DNA of 64,000 nucleotides from Anaeromonas frigoriresistens (GCF_016820655.1 NZ_WSFT01000053.1:248001-312000), one strand, 5' to 3'; shown: positions 1-9,129, counted from the stretch's first letter. Notes: generated by a model not told the origin, from the letters alone. Made by a program: numbers and translations.

Positions 1-1
1 T

Positions 2-955
2 AATATCAAAATGTTATTTTCTCAAAAAAATTTAGATGTTAATAATGAATATTTAGAAAAAGTAATTAAAGATCTTGATATCATAAGTAATAATTTACTT
101 AAAAGTAATCTAGATAATATTATTAATACGATACAAATATCCGAAAATAAAAGTATGGATTCCATCAGCAGTTATATTAAAGTACTAGAAGACCTAGAAT
201 CTATTATTAATGAAATTAAAATTAATGTAGAGGAGAAAAAGATTGAAACTAATTTTGATTCAGAATTAGTAAGCAGAGAGAATAAAGATATAGATAAAGT
301 AAAACTTTCTCAAGTTAATTCAGATATTACTGAAGAAAATAAAAGTTCTACAAAGATTAATGATATACCAATAGAGATTAATAAAAGAGAAGTATTACAA
401 GAAGATATGCCTAAAAATTATCAATCTAATTACAATGAAAATGACAATAGCATAAAATCTAATTTTATAATCGATTCTAAGGTAGAAATAATTGACAAAA
501 CAGCTACCAAATCAACATCAGTATTAATGGATAAATTTGAAGTAATTAATCAAATTAAAGAGCAAGTAGTATTCAATAATAAAGGTGATATACAGGTTGC
601 TAAAATTAATTTAAAACCTGAATCTTTAGGAGAAGTAACAATAAATCTTAGTATGCAGGAGGGAAGCGTTACTGGGAAAGTATTAGTTGAAAATCAAGAT
701 ATAAAAGCATTGTTAGAAAATAATATTAATCAATTAAAAGAAGCAATCTCATCTAAAGGAATAAATATAGAGGGGTTTAGTGTTTCAGTTGGTAAAGACT
801 CTCAATCTCATAGTAATAACAATTTTTTCTCTCACAAAAAGAAAAAAATTGATATAGATTTAGATGAATTAAGTGATAGTGACTATATAGACATTATATC
901 TAATAATTATCAAGAGGCATTCAGTGAAAAAGGTTCACTAGATATTACTATATAA
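2..955 (+). CDS. fliK: Flagellar hook-length control protein FliK (5' end outside window)
   Basis: The C-terminal part matches the FliK hook-length control domain: around residues 195-262, counted from the first ATG at base 11, it reads as the conserved block with 'LKPESLGEV' followed by a glycine- and valine-rich strand and an amphipathic helix. FliK is exported during hook assembly and switches FlhB from rod/hook to filament substrates. The reading frame stays open upstream of that ATG to the window edge, and the ATG has no ribosome binding site (the bases before it are AT only). The true start is therefore probably outside the window. The N-terminal half is low-complexity, rich in Asn, Lys, Glu and Ile, as is common in FliK. 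It lies 16 bases before flgD, the usual order in Firmicute fla/che operons. Confidence 0.85.
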   Translation, partial: NIKMLFSQKNLDVNNEYLEKVIKDLDIISNNLLKSNLDNIINTIQISENKSMDSISSYIKVLEDLESIINEIKINVEEKKIETNFDSELVSRENKDIDKVKLSQVNSDITEENKSSTKINDIPIEINKREVLQEDMPKNYQSNYNENDNSIKSNFIIDSKVEIIDKTATKSTSVLMDKFEVINQIKEQVVFNNKGDIQVAKINLKPESLGEVTINLSMQEGSVTGKVLVENQDIKALLENNINQLKEAISSKGINIEGFSVSVGKDSQSHSNNNFFSHKKKKIDIDLDELSDSDYIDIISNNYQEAFSEKGSLDITI

Positions 956-971
956 AAGGAGGTACCAAAAC

Positions 972-1349
972 ATGAGTATAGAAGGAACTTCGAATAATAC
1001 TTTGGTATATGATATTAACCAAAGTAAAGAAAGTATTAAAACAGAAACAAATAAAGGAATGTTAGGAAAAGATTCTTTTTTAGAATTACTGGTTACTCAA
1101 TTACAAAATCAAGATCCATTAAAACCACTAGAAGATAAAGAATTCATATCACAGATGGCTCAATTCAGCACATTAGAACAATCACAAAATCTTAACAAAT
1201 CATTACAAGAGTCACAGGGGAAAATTATAGAAATAATGAATAGCTTACATAACAAAACTACATCTAATAATGAGGAATTAATAGAAGACATAAAAGAAAT
1301 AAAAAATTCAATAAAAAATTTAGTACAAGCCTATGAGAATAGTATTTAG
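972..1349 (+). CDS. flgD: Flagellar hook-capping protein FlgD (short form)
   Basis: This is the hook cap scaffold that FlgE subunits assemble under. Residues about 30-75 carry the FlgD N-terminal signature: '[19 protein letters not shown]', then the '[13 protein letters not shown]' block. A consensus AAAAGGAGG site precedes the ATG. At 125 residues it contains only the conserved N-terminal region plus a short coiled tail. The Tudor/Ig-like C-terminal domains of enterobacterial FlgD are absent, and the short form is normal in Bacillus and Clostridia. It sits between fliK and a flagellar-operon protein gene, ahead of flgE. Confidence 0.93.
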   Translation: MSIEGTSNNTLVYDINQSKESIKTETNKGMLGKDSFLELLVTQLQNQDPLKPLEDKEFISQMAQFSTLEQSQNLNKSLQESQGKIIEIMNSLHNKTTSNNEELIEDIKEIKNSIKNLVQAYENSI

Positions 1350-1364
1350 TATGGAGTGGAATTA

Positions 1365-1727
1365 ATGAAAACATACAACATTCATCAGATAAGTTCTAAT
1401 ATAACTAAAAGTAAAATTGATAACAAACAAAAAAATGATAAAAACACTTTTGATCAAATATTAAAAGATGTTGAAAATATTAAATTTTCAAAGCATGCAG
1501 TAAAAAGAATGGATGATAGAGACATATCTATTAATAATGAAGATGTATTAAGAATAAATCATGCTATGAATCAAGCAAGAGATAAGGGTGTAGATCAAGC
1601 TTTAATATTAATGGATAATAAAGCTTTCATTGCAAGTGTCAGAAATAACACTATAATAACTACAATTAATTCAGAACAGCTTAAAAATAACGTATTTTCA
1701 AATATTGATGGAGCCGTGATAGTATAG
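1365..1727 (+). CDS. Flagellar operon protein (TIGR02530 / flg_new family)
   Basis: A 120-residue protein of the family found between flgD and flgE in Firmicute flagellar operons. The recognisable part is residues about 40-118: 'FSKHAVKRMDDRDI', a middle block with 'MNQARDKGVDQALILMDN' and the ending 'SNIDGAVIV'. A GTG at 1356 is in frame, but the ATG at 1365 lies 8 bases after GGAG and is the better start. The molecular role is not well defined; position implies hook assembly. The region after its stop carries several possible RNA helices before flgE. Confidence 0.8.
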   Translation: MKTYNIHQISSNITKSKIDNKQKNDKNTFDQILKDVENIKFSKHAVKRMDDRDISINNEDVLRINHAMNQARDKGVDQALILMDNKAFIASVRNNTIITTINSEQLKNNVFSNIDGAVIV

Positions 1728-1797
1728 CTGGACCTTCATAGGAAGCTATTAATATCTGACTGATAGATGATATTGCACGGAATATAAGGAGGTTATA
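1714..1797 (+). promoter_or_regulatory. Possible structured RNA leader of flgE
   Basis: The gap before flgE is 74 bases, long for this compact operon. By eye it can form two adjacent hairpins: ATAGCT 1724-1729 with AGCTAT 1744-1749 (inner CCT/AGG pairing), and AATATC 1751-1756 with GATATT 1769-1774. A third helix, CCGTG 1714-1718 with CACGG 1776-1780, would enclose both and make a three-way junction. The ribosome binding site AAGGAGG follows at 1786-1792. I do not recognise a named motif, and short AT-rich helices can arise by chance. Confidence 0.35.
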
Positions 1798-1801
1798 TAA
1801 A

Positions 1802-3112
1802 ATGATGAGTTCAATGTATTCTGGAGTATCGGGTTTAAGAACCCACCAGAAAAAAATGGATGTTATAGGTAATAATATTGCTAATGTTAATACTTTAGGT
1901 TATAAAAAAGGACAAGTTACTTTTACAGAAGTTTTTAGTCAGACCATCCAAGGGGGAGGATCTCCTCAAGGAGGAAAAGGAGGAACTAATCCTCAACAAG
2001 TAGGGTTAGGTGCTCAATTAGGATCAATTAATACAATACATACCCAAGGGGCAGTACAAAGAACAGATAGCCCTACTGATCTTATGATAGATGGGGAAGG
2101 TTATTTTATAGTCTCTGATGATGAGAGTTTTGATAACAGATACTATACAAGAGCAGGAAATTTCGCATTAGATAAAGATGGACATATTGTTACACCAGAT
2201 GGTATGAAAGTATTAGGATATGAAAATGGGGAGCTAAAACCTTTAAAAATTAATAAAACAGAAACAGTAGCACCAGTAGCATCTAGTCAAATAGGGGTAT
2301 TAGGCAATCTAGATTCAAGATTACCAGATGCTGATACTGATAATGACTCAGTGATTGATAATGAGGATGGAATTTATCATACTGATACTACTATTAAAGA
2401 TAGTTTAGGAAATCAATATAAAGTTAATTTTAAATTTGAAAAGAGTGATGGAAACACGTGGAAATTAACAGTTTCTGACTTAGAAAGTTTAAATGGGGGA
2501 GATCCGGTTACACCTAATCCGGCAATAGGAACTATTGATGTTGAATTTGGACCTAATGGAGAAATTATTTCAACAACTCAGTTTGATATCAATTTTGGTG
2601 ATGGTACAAATGAACCTGCATATTTTGGTACAGGCCCTGATGTTGCTGACAATAAAATAACTGTAGATTTATCACAAATAACTCAATATGCTAATGAAAA
2701 TGATGCTAAAGGATTTGATGGTGGAAAGGATGGGGGTACAGAGGGAGCATCCTCAGGTATTCTTACTGGGTTTTCAATAGATACCTTTGGTGGAATTACT
2801 GGTACATTCAGTAATGGTATGAATAAAGGTTTAGGCCAAATTGCATTAGCTAAATTTGACAATAACTCGGGTCTTGAAAAAATAGGTAATAATCTATTTA
2901 AAGGATCCCCTAACTCAGGTGAACCTCAACTTTCTACAGCTGGAAGCAGTGGCTTAGGCGCTATAAAATCAGGATCATTAGAAATGTCAAATGTAGATCT
3001 TTCAATGGAATTTACTGAAATGATTACTACACAGAGAGGATTCCAAGCAAATTCAAGAATAATTACTACTTCTGATGAAATGCTTCAAGAACTAGTTAAT
3101 CTTAAAAGATAA
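1802..3112 (+). CDS. flgE: Flagellar hook protein FlgE
   Basis: This is the structural subunit of the hook, the universal joint between rod and filament, exported through the flagellar type III apparatus. The N-terminus has the rod/hook signature ('MYSGVSGLRTHQKKMDVIGNN', abbreviated to residues about 4-24, then 'NIANVNTLGYKK'). The central region has the FlgE/F/G fold ('YFIVSDDES...', 'YTRAGNF'), and the C-terminus has the polar motif 'SLEMSNVDLSMEFTEMI' and 'QRGFQANSRII'. The length of 436 residues is typical. Two ATGs stand in tandem (1802 and 1805) after AAGGAGG, and either may be used. The D2/D3 region (about residues 155-330) is Gly/Asp-rich. Confidence 0.96.
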   Translation: MMSSMYSGVSGLRTHQKKMDVIGNNIANVNTLGYKKGQVTFTEVFSQTIQGGGSPQGGKGGTNPQQVGLGAQLGSINTIHTQGAVQRTDSPTDLMIDGEGYFIVSDDESFDNRYYTRAGNFALDKDGHIVTPDGMKVLGYENGELKPLKINKTETVAPVASSQIGVLGNLDSRLPDADTDNDSVIDNEDGIYHTDTTIKDSLGNQYKVNFKFEKSDGNTWKLTVSDLESLNGGDPVTPNPAIGTIDVEFGPNGEIISTTQFDINFGDGTNEPAYFGTGPDVADNKITVDLSQITQYANENDAKGFDGGKDGGTEGASSGILTGFSIDTFGGITGTFSNGMNKGLGQIALAKFDNNSGLEKIGNNLFKGSPNSGEPQLSTAGSSGLGAIKSGSLEMSNVDLSMEFTEMITTQRGFQANSRIITTSDEMLQELVNLKR

Positions 3113-3143
3113 AATCTAGGCCTAGATTTTTTATCTAGGCCTA
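3111..3143 (+). other. Overlapping palindromes between flgE and flbD
   Basis: AAAATCTAGG/CCTAGATTTT (3111-3130) is a perfect 20-base palindrome. Its second half also pairs with a repeat: TAGGCCTAGAT 3117-3127 with ATCTAGGCCTA 3133-3143, an 11-bp stem with a TTTTT loop. The two foldings exclude each other. The first is followed by T-rich sequence, so partial termination or an RNA 3' end after flgE is possible; the second has no T run after it. Confidence 0.5.
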
Positions 3144-3159
3144 ATTAAAGAGGTGTAGA

Positions 3160-3348
3160 ATGATTGAACTTAACAGATTAAATGGTGAAAGAATATATTT
3201 AAACCTTGAGTTAATTGAATTAATTGAAGAGACTCCTAACACTGTAATCAGAATGACAAATGGTAATAAATACATAGTTATAGAGAAGGGTGAAGAAATA
3301 ATTGATAAAATTATTAATTTTAGAAAGCAAGTAAAGAACATATTTTAG
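3160..3348 (+). CDS. swrD: FlbD/SwrD family flagellar protein
   Basis: A 62-residue protein with the FlbD family layout: 'MIELNRLNG' at the start, a middle with 'ELIELIEETPNTVIRMTNG' and the ending 'VIEKGEEIIDKIINFR'. B. subtilis SwrD (YlzI) lies in the same place, after flgE, and is reported to raise flagellar motor power. The location directly before motA/motB fits a role at the stator, which is inferred by analogy. An AGAGGTG site precedes the ATG. Confidence 0.85.
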   Translation: MIELNRLNGERIYLNLELIELIEETPNTVIRMTNGNKYIVIEKGEEIIDKIINFRKQVKNIF

Positions 3349-3368
3349 TAAGAAATGAGGTGTAAGTT

Positions 3369-4154
3369 TTGGATTTAGGTACAGCTATTGGTTTTTTTGC
3401 AGGACTTGGATTTATCATATTTGGTATATTATTATCAGGGGAATTAATAACATTTGTAGATGTTGCATCAATTTTAATTGTTATGGGAGGTACAATCGCA
3501 TCAACCTTGGTAAGTTTTCCTCTTAGTAAAGTAATAGCTTCTATAAATGTAGCTAAACATGCTTTTACAGATAAAAAGATAAACGGTAGTGAAATAATAG
3601 GTGAGATAATTAACCTTGCTAATGTTGCAAGGAAAGAAGGTCTACTTGCATTAGAGGATGCAGCAGAAAACTTAACCGATAATTTTTTAAAAAAAGGTAT
3701 TCTTCTCATTGTTGATGGAACAGATCCAGAACTTGTAAGAAATATCTTGGAAACAGAACTAGTTTTTATAGAAGAAAGGCATGAAGAAGGTCAGAAAATA
3801 TTTCAGACTATGGCAAACTTTTCACCTGCCTTTGGTATGATAGGTACATTGATTGGATTGATAAATATGCTACAGCAACTTGATGATCCAACTACTGTAG
3901 GTCCTAATATGGCAGTAGCGTTAATTACAACTTTCTATGGTACAGTTTTAGCTAATCTTGTATTCCAGCCAATTGCTAATAAACTAAAAGGTAGAAGTAG
4001 ATCTGAGTTAATTGTTAAAGAAATGATAGTAGAAGGCTTATTGTCTATACAATCAGGTGAAAATCCTAGAATAATAGAAGAAAAACTAAGTACATTTATC
4101 CCACCGGGTATGAGAGAGAAGAGTGATGAGTCACCTGAAGGAGAGATAGCATAA
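3369..4154 (+). CDS. motA: Flagellar motor stator protein MotA
   Basis: This is the stator subunit that, with MotB, conducts ions and turns the rotor. Four hydrophobic segments are visible (about residues 5-25, 30-50, 145-170, 178-200). The conserved stretch 'MANFSPAFGMIGTLIGLINML' is represented around residues 155-175, with a cytoplasmic loop between TM2 and TM3. The length of 261 residues is typical. The start is a TTG about 8 bases after GAGGTG; no better start is in frame. The stop overlaps the motB ATG by one base, so the two are probably translationally coupled. The motAB pair sits inside the main operon, as in many Clostridia, unlike B. subtilis. Confidence 0.95.
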   Translation: MDLGTAIGFFAGLGFIIFGILLSGELITFVDVASILIVMGGTIASTLVSFPLSKVIASINVAKHAFTDKKINGSEIIGEIINLANVARKEGLLALEDAAENLTDNFLKKGILLIVDGTDPELVRNILETELVFIEERHEEGQKIFQTMANFSPAFGMIGTLIGLINMLQQLDDPTTVGPNMAVALITTFYGTVLANLVFQPIANKLKGRSRSELIVKEMIVEGLLSIQSGENPRIIEEKLSTFIPPGMREKSDESPEGEIA

Positions 4155-4876
4155 TGAGAAGAATCAAAAAGAATGATAATTCTCAACAAGCTGGATGGTT
4201 GGCTACATATGCTGATATGGTAACATTATTGCTGTGCTTTTTTGTATTATTATTTAGCTTTTCTACTATAGATGCTCAGAAATTCCAAGAGATTATGAAT
4301 TCATTTCAAGGTAATTTAGGTGTACTAGAAGGGGGTAAAACATTAGATCAAAATGAGTATGTTGAGCCTGAAGTAAGTAAAGAGAGCATAGACAGTGAAG
4401 ATATGAAAGATTTTGCTAAAATTGAAAAGTACTTAGAAGACTATTCTAAAGAGAATAATCTACAAAACAAAATAGAAATACAGTATAATGAAAGAGGGTT
4501 AGTTATAAGAACTAAAGATAATATATTCTTTGATTCTGGAAAAGCTAAAATCAAGGATGATGCACTACAACTTTTATTATACATAGGACAAATATTAAAC
4601 TCTGAAGAATTATTAGAAAAACAGATAAAAGTGGAAGGTCATACTGATAATGTGATAATGAATTCAGACGAATTCCCTTCTAATTGGGAACTATCAGTAA
4701 TAAGAGCTACGAATGTATTAAGACTATTAATAGAAGATACAAAAATTAGTCCTAATAGAATATCCGCTTCTGGCTATGGTGAGTTTAGACCTATTGCTCC
4801 TAACGATACAGAGGCTAATAAAGCAAAAAACCGTAGAGTAGATATAGTGATTCTTAAATCTGGTGTAATAGATTAG
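4154..4876 (+). CDS. motB: Flagellar motor stator protein MotB
   Basis: The N-terminus reads 'GWLATYADMVTLLLCFFVLL', a single membrane segment with the ion-binding Asp at residue 21. The C-terminal half is an OmpA/MotB peptidoglycan-binding domain with 'VEGHTDN', 'NWELSVIRATNVLRLL', 'SGYGEFRP' and 'NRRVDIVI'. MotB anchors the stator to the cell wall and forms the ion channel with MotA. The length of 240 residues is usual. It overlaps motA by one base and is followed by fliL. Confidence 0.96.
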   Translation: MRRIKKNDNSQQAGWLATYADMVTLLLCFFVLLFSFSTIDAQKFQEIMNSFQGNLGVLEGGKTLDQNEYVEPEVSKESIDSEDMKDFAKIEKYLEDYSKENNLQNKIEIQYNERGLVIRTKDNIFFDSGKAKIKDDALQLLLYIGQILNSEELLEKQIKVEGHTDNVIMNSDEFPSNWELSVIRATNVLRLLIEDTKISPNRISASGYGEFRPIAPNDTEANKAKNRRVDIVILKSGVID

Positions 4877-4902
4877 AATCTCGAAGGAAAAGGAGGCCGT
4901 TT

Positions 4903-5313
4903 ATGTCTTTTAAAAAGATATTATTAATTTCATTAATTATTTTTATTCTATTAGTTATTATTTCTGGAACTGTATTTGGAATTTTCATGCTAAAAGATGA
5001 TGAAGAAAAGAAATCAGAAGATTATTATTATAATGTAGGACAGATATATAGTAACTTGGATGACTCAAATAGAATTTTAAAACTAAATCTTACGGTATCA
5101 ACAAAAGAGGAAGAATTAATAGAGACTTTTAGTAGTAAATCCTTTTTAATTAAAGATGAATTATATAAAATTTTAAGAAATAAAAAGATAGAAGATATTC
5201 AAGGAAAAGAAGGTCAATTAGAATTAAAAAAAGAAATTATTCTAAATTTGAATAAAATATTCACTACTGATAAGATAAACAACATATACTTTGACGAACT
5301 AATAGTACAATAA
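4903..5313 (+). CDS. fliL: Flagellar basal body-associated protein FliL
   Basis: FliL is a single-pass membrane protein that surrounds or stabilises the stator. Residues 5-30 form a hydrophobic segment. The periplasmic part has the FliL pattern with 'LNLTVST', a central helix 'FLIKDELYKILRNK' and the ending 'INNIYFDELIVQ'. The length of 136 residues is typical. An AAGGAGG site precedes the ATG. The order motB-fliL-fliM supports the call, although primary sequence conservation in this family is low. Confidence 0.87.
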   Translation: MSFKKILLISLIIFILLVIISGTVFGIFMLKDDEEKKSEDYYYNVGQIYSNLDDSNRILKLNLTVSTKEEELIETFSSKSFLIKDELYKILRNKKIEDIQGKEGQLELKKEIILNLNKIFTTDKINNIYFDELIVQ

Positions 5314-5328
5314 AAGGGGGTAGATACC

Positions 5329-6324
5329 TTGTCGGAAGTATTATCCCAAAAGGAAATTGATGCATTATTGAATGCATTAAATACAGGTGAAGTTGATGTT
5401 TCTGAGATGAAGGAAGAAACTTCGGAAAAAAAAGTTAGGAATTATGATTTTAGAAATCCTCAAAAAATAGCAAAGGATCAATTAAGAACTCTAGAAATTA
5501 TTCATGAAAATTTTGGAAGACTATTTCAAACTTTTCTATCAGGTTATTTAAGAGCACCCGTAAAAATGTCAGTTCTTACTGTTGATCAATATGCTTATAG
5601 TGAATTTAGTAATGCAATTGCAAATCCCGCTTTCTTATCAATTATAGATTTTAATCCATTACCTGGAGAAGTTATTATTGATATTTCAACAAATATAGCA
5701 TTTACAATAATAGATAGACTACTAGGTGGAAAAGGGGAAAAAACAGAAGAAAGTAGAAATTTCACAGAAATAGAACAAAATTTATTAAAGAATTTAATCT
5801 CCAAGTCAATCAATTTAATATCTAGAGCTTGGGAAAATGTAATAGAAATTAATCCTTTATTAAAAAAAATTGAAACTAATCCACAATTTGCTCAAATAGT
5901 TTCACCTAACGAGACTATTGCATTGATTACTCTAAGTTTATCAATTGGAAAAGTAGAAGGAATGCTGAACTTTTGTATACCTCATGTAGTATTAGAGCCC
6001 ATTTTAGATAAACTAAGCACTAAATTATGGTTTTCAAGCTCCCAGAGAAAAGGAAATGAAGAAAGTGTTGATCTTATAGAAAATAGACTAAAAACAGCAA
6101 AAGTACTAGTAAAAGCAGAAGTTGGAAAATCTATTTTAAATGTTAAAGAAATACTAGAACTAGCTCAAGGAGATGTAATAGAACTAGATAATTTTGCAGG
6201 GAATAATGCAAGAATAAAAATAGGTTCTAATTTAAAATTCTTTTGTGAACCAGGGAGTATAGGAAATAATGTAGCAGTTAAAATAACATCAGTAAAAAGG
6301 GAGGGTGACGAAGTAGATGAATAG
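5329..6324 (+). CDS. fliM: Flagellar motor switch protein FliM
   Basis: This is a C-ring component that binds CheY-P and sets rotation direction. The N-terminus 'VLSQKEIDALLNAL' is the CheY-P binding peptide. The middle domain has 'RTLEIIHENFGRLFQTFLSGYL' (residues about 47-68) and the GGXG-like 'DRLLGGKGEK', followed by a SpoA/FliN-like C-terminus ('VLVKAEVGKSILNVKEIL', then 'GDVIELDN'). The start is TTG after AAAGGGGG. The length of 331 residues is normal. It overlaps the downstream fliY by 8 bases. Confidence 0.96.
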   Translation: MSEVLSQKEIDALLNALNTGEVDVSEMKEETSEKKVRNYDFRNPQKIAKDQLRTLEIIHENFGRLFQTFLSGYLRAPVKMSVLTVDQYAYSEFSNAIANPAFLSIIDFNPLPGEVIIDISTNIAFTIIDRLLGGKGEKTEESRNFTEIEQNLLKNLISKSINLISRAWENVIEINPLLKKIETNPQFAQIVSPNETIALITLSLSIGKVEGMLNFCIPHVVLEPILDKLSTKLWFSSSQRKGNEESVDLIENRLKTAKVLVKAEVGKSILNVKEILELAQGDVIELDNFAGNNARIKIGSNLKFFCEPGSIGNNVAVKITSVKREGDEVDE

Positions 6325-7465
6325 TAATATGCTTTCTCAAGAAGAGATAGACGCACTATTAAATGGTGATATAGGTGATACTAAGGTAGATGATACTAAG
6401 GTGGATGATAAAGATATTATGTTAACAGAAGAGGAAGTTGATGCATTAGGAGAAATTGGGAATATAAGTATGGGTACAGCAGCTACTACATTGTTTACGC
6501 TGTTAGGACAAAAAGTTCTTATAACAACCCCAAAAGTATCCACCACTAGTATGAAAAAGCTCTCTCAAGAATATCCAAGTCCATATGTGGCTGTAGATGT
6601 AAGCTATAAAGTTGGACTAGAGGGATCCAATGTCCTAATATTAAAAACCAATGATGTAAAGGTTATAACAGATTTAATGATGGGTGGAGATGGAACAAAT
6701 ACTGATAGAGAATTAAGCGAAATGGATCTAAGTGCAATAAGTGAAGCCATGAATCAGATGGTAGGTTCTTCTAGCACATCTTTATCTGAAATTTTTTCAA
6801 AAAAAATAGATATAGATCCTCCAAAGGCTTTTGAGATAAAATTTGATGAAAATATAAATGACATAGAAATTTTTAATACAGAAGACGAACTGATTAAAAT
6901 ATCTTTTAAAATGATTATTGGAGATTTAGTAGATAGTGAAATAATGCAATTAATTCCTATAGAGTTCGCTAAAGAACTAGTAAGTGAACTATTTAAAAAC
7001 GATAGTGATGAAGATGTAACTGATATTGTAGATGATAAAGAATGGGAGGAAGATTACTCCGATACAGATTCCTACGAAGAAGTGGTATCTGATATTAACT
7101 ATAGTGTCAGAAGAGAAGAGGCTAAAGTAAAAGAAAAACCTAGACAAGCAGTGAATGTTAAAAAGTTTGAGTTTAATAATTTTGATAATAAAGAAAAGGC
7201 AATATATAATGAAAGTATTGATTTAGTACAAGATATACCTATTGAAATAACTGTAGAATTAGGAAGAACAACAAAGAAAATAAGTGAAATATTAGAATAT
7301 GGTCCGGGAACTATAATAGAGTTAGATAAATTAGTGGGAGAATCTTTAGAGATTATGGCTAATGGCAGGGTCATTGCAAAAGGAGAAGTTGTTGTTATTG
7401 ATGACAACTTTGGAGTAAGAATTACGGATATAGTCAATCCATCAAAAAGATTAAAGAAACTTTAA
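6317..7465 (+). CDS. fliY: Flagellar motor switch phosphatase FliY
   Basis: FliY combines a CheC-like CheY-P phosphatase with a FliN-like C-ring domain. The N-terminus 'MLSQEEIDALLNG' is a CheY-P binding peptide like that of FliM. The CheC-type region has 'ALGEIGNISMGTAATTL' (residues about 44-60) and a second helix 'SEAMNQMVGSSSTSL'. A charged linker follows, and the last ~80 residues are FliN/SpoA ('DIPIEITVELGRTTKKISEILEYG' in part, 'GEVVVIDDNFGVRIT'). The length of 382 residues fits. The family replaces FliN in Bacillus and Clostridia, and no separate fliN lies in this window. Confidence 0.95.
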   Translation: MNSNMLSQEEIDALLNGDIGDTKVDDTKVDDKDIMLTEEEVDALGEIGNISMGTAATTLFTLLGQKVLITTPKVSTTSMKKLSQEYPSPYVAVDVSYKVGLEGSNVLILKTNDVKVITDLMMGGDGTNTDRELSEMDLSAISEAMNQMVGSSSTSLSEIFSKKIDIDPPKAFEIKFDENINDIEIFNTEDELIKISFKMIIGDLVDSEIMQLIPIEFAKELVSELFKNDSDEDVTDIVDDKEWEEDYSDTDSYEEVVSDINYSVRREEAKVKEKPRQAVNVKKFEFNNFDNKEKAIYNESIDLVQDIPIEITVELGRTTKKISEILEYGPGTIIELDKLVGESLEIMANGRVIAKGEVVVIDDNFGVRITDIVNPSKRLKKL

Positions 7466-7477
7466 GGAGGAAGAAAA

Positions 7478-7840
7478 ATGGGAAAAAGAATACTAATAGT
7501 AGATGATGCAGCTTTTATGAGAATGATGATCAAGGATATTCTCACAAAGAATGGATATGAAGTAGTAGGTGAGGCAGAAAATGGTGCTAAGGCTATTGAG
7601 AAGTTTAAAGAATTAACTCCTGATTTAGTTATAATGGATATAACAATGCCTGAAGTTGATGGAATTCAAGCAGTAAAAGAAATAAAAAAAATTGATGGCA
7701 ATTCAAAAGTAGTAATGTGCTCAGCCATGGGACAACAAGCTATGGTTATAGAGGCTATTCAAGCAGGAGCTAAGGATTTTATTGTTAAACCTTTTCAAGC
7801 TGATAGAGTAATCGAAGCTGTTAATAAGGCAATTGGATAA
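7478..7840 (+). CDS. cheY: Chemotaxis response regulator CheY
   Basis: A single receiver domain of 120 residues. It has Asp9/Asp10, the phosphoacceptor Asp54 ('IMDITMPEVDG'), Ser/Thr position Ser82 ('CSAMGQQAM') and Lys104 ('VKPF'). There is no output domain. Phosphorylated by CheA, it binds FliM and FliY to alter rotation. The position directly after fliY is the standard Firmicute arrangement. Confidence 0.96.
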   Translation: MGKRILIVDDAAFMRMMIKDILTKNGYEVVGEAENGAKAIEKFKELTPDLVIMDITMPEVDGIQAVKEIKKIDGNSKVVMCSAMGQQAMVIEAIQAGAKDFIVKPFQADRVIEAVNKAIG

Positions 7841-7856
7841 ATGAGGGATTCTTTAA

Positions 7857-8363
7857 ATGTTGATTAATTACGTTGTGTTAGCTAATGACTCTAATATACC
7901 AGGAGATATATTCAAAACTTTATTTGCCATATTTTCTTTTTTTATCATATTAATCTTAGCTTATTATACTTCTAAATTTATTGCATCTAATGGTAGAAAA
8001 TTGAATAATGGAAGAAATATGGAGATAATTGATATACTAAACTTAGGTAATAACAAAAGGATAATGATGGTGAAAATTATTGATAAAATATATATATTAG
8101 GAAGTAATAATTCAGGGTTTAATATGATAGATACTATTGAGGATGAGACTACAATTAAAAAAATAATAGATCCTCAAGAAGATAAACCAGGATTTGAAAA
8201 CTTCCTTAAAGATAAGCTCACATCATTCAATAAAAATAAACAATCAGAATATAAAGATAATTTAAATGACTTAGATTATAATAAAATAGATAGTTTAAAG
8301 AAAAGAATAGAATATTTAAAAGAAAATCATGTATTTGCTAGAAAAAAGGATGAAACTAAATGA
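7857..8363 (+). CDS. fliO: Flagellar biosynthetic protein FliO/FliZ
   Basis: A 168-residue protein with one strong membrane segment at about residues 18-42. A short soluble region has 'NGRNMEIIDILNLGNNKRIMMVKI', the FliO pattern (cut here to its core), and is followed by a charged Lys/Asp-rich tail. FliO helps FliP assemble into the export gate. The location between cheY and fliP is diagnostic. It overlaps fliP by 4 bases (ATGA). Confidence 0.85.
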   Translation: MLINYVVLANDSNIPGDIFKTLFAIFSFFIILILAYYTSKFIASNGRKLNNGRNMEIIDILNLGNNKRIMMVKIIDKIYILGSNNSGFNMIDTIEDETTIKKIIDPQEDKPGFENFLKDKLTSFNKNKQSEYKDNLNDLDYNKIDSLKKRIEYLKENHVFARKKDETK

Positions 8364-9115
8364 AGAGAAAGACTATAATAATTTTATTAATTTTATTAAT
8401 TTTTATTAATACTGGTGTTTATGCCAATCCTGATATCTCTTTATTTGGTACAGAGGTAAATATAGAAGATAGCGATAATCCTGATGATTATATTGTAGGA
8501 TTTGAAATACTGTTACTTTTAACGATTTTAACATTAGCACCTGCCATACTAATAATGATGAGCAGTTTTACTAGAATAATAATTGTTTTATCATTTATAC
8601 GAAACGCTCTTGGTACACAACAAACACCACCAAATCAAGTACTTATAGGATTAGCATTATTTTTGACATTTTTCATTATGGCCCCTATTGGGGCCGATAT
8701 TAATGAGAATGCATTGCAACCCTATCTAGAGGAAGAAATAGGACAGGCTGAAGCTATTGAAAAAGCTGTGATCCCTGTTAGGGAATTTATGTATAAACAA
8801 ACACGGGATAAAGACCTTGCTTTATTTATAGATCTTGCAAATGTAGATGAAGAAGTATTAAGTAAAGAAGACATACCTACTAAAGCTTTAATACCAGCAT
8901 TTATTATTAGTGAATTAAAAACAGCCTTTCAAATAAGTTTCATCTTATTTATACCATTTTTGATTATAGATATGGTAGTAGCAAGTACATTGATGTCTAT
9001 GGGTATGATGATGTTACCTCCAGTAATGATTTCCTTACCATTTAAGATATTGTTATTTATTATGGTTGATGGGTGGAATTTAATAATTAGATCATTAATT
9101 AATGGTTTTAATTAG
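8360..9115 (+). CDS. fliP: Flagellar export gate protein FliP
   Basis: A core component of the type III export gate. A signal peptide-like N-terminus (residues 1-22, ending near 'VYANPD') is followed by the family signature 'MMSSFTRIIIVLSFIRNALGTQQTPPNQ' (core about residues 67-94), two later membrane segments and 'PALIPAFIISELKTAFQ'-type sequence. The length of 251 residues is typical. FliP makes a ring with FliQ and FliR, whose genes follow directly. Confidence 0.97.
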   Translation: MKRKTIIILLILLIFINTGVYANPDISLFGTEVNIEDSDNPDDYIVGFEILLLLTILTLAPAILIMMSSFTRIIIVLSFIRNALGTQQTPPNQVLIGLALFLTFFIMAPIGADINENALQPYLEEEIGQAEAIEKAVIPVREFMYKQTRDKDLALFIDLANVDEEVLSKEDIPTKALIPAFIISELKTAFQISFILFIPFLIIDMVVASTLMSMGMMMLPPVMISLPFKILLFIMVDGWNLIIRSLINGFN

Positions 9116-9129
9116 ATAGGAGTGATTAT

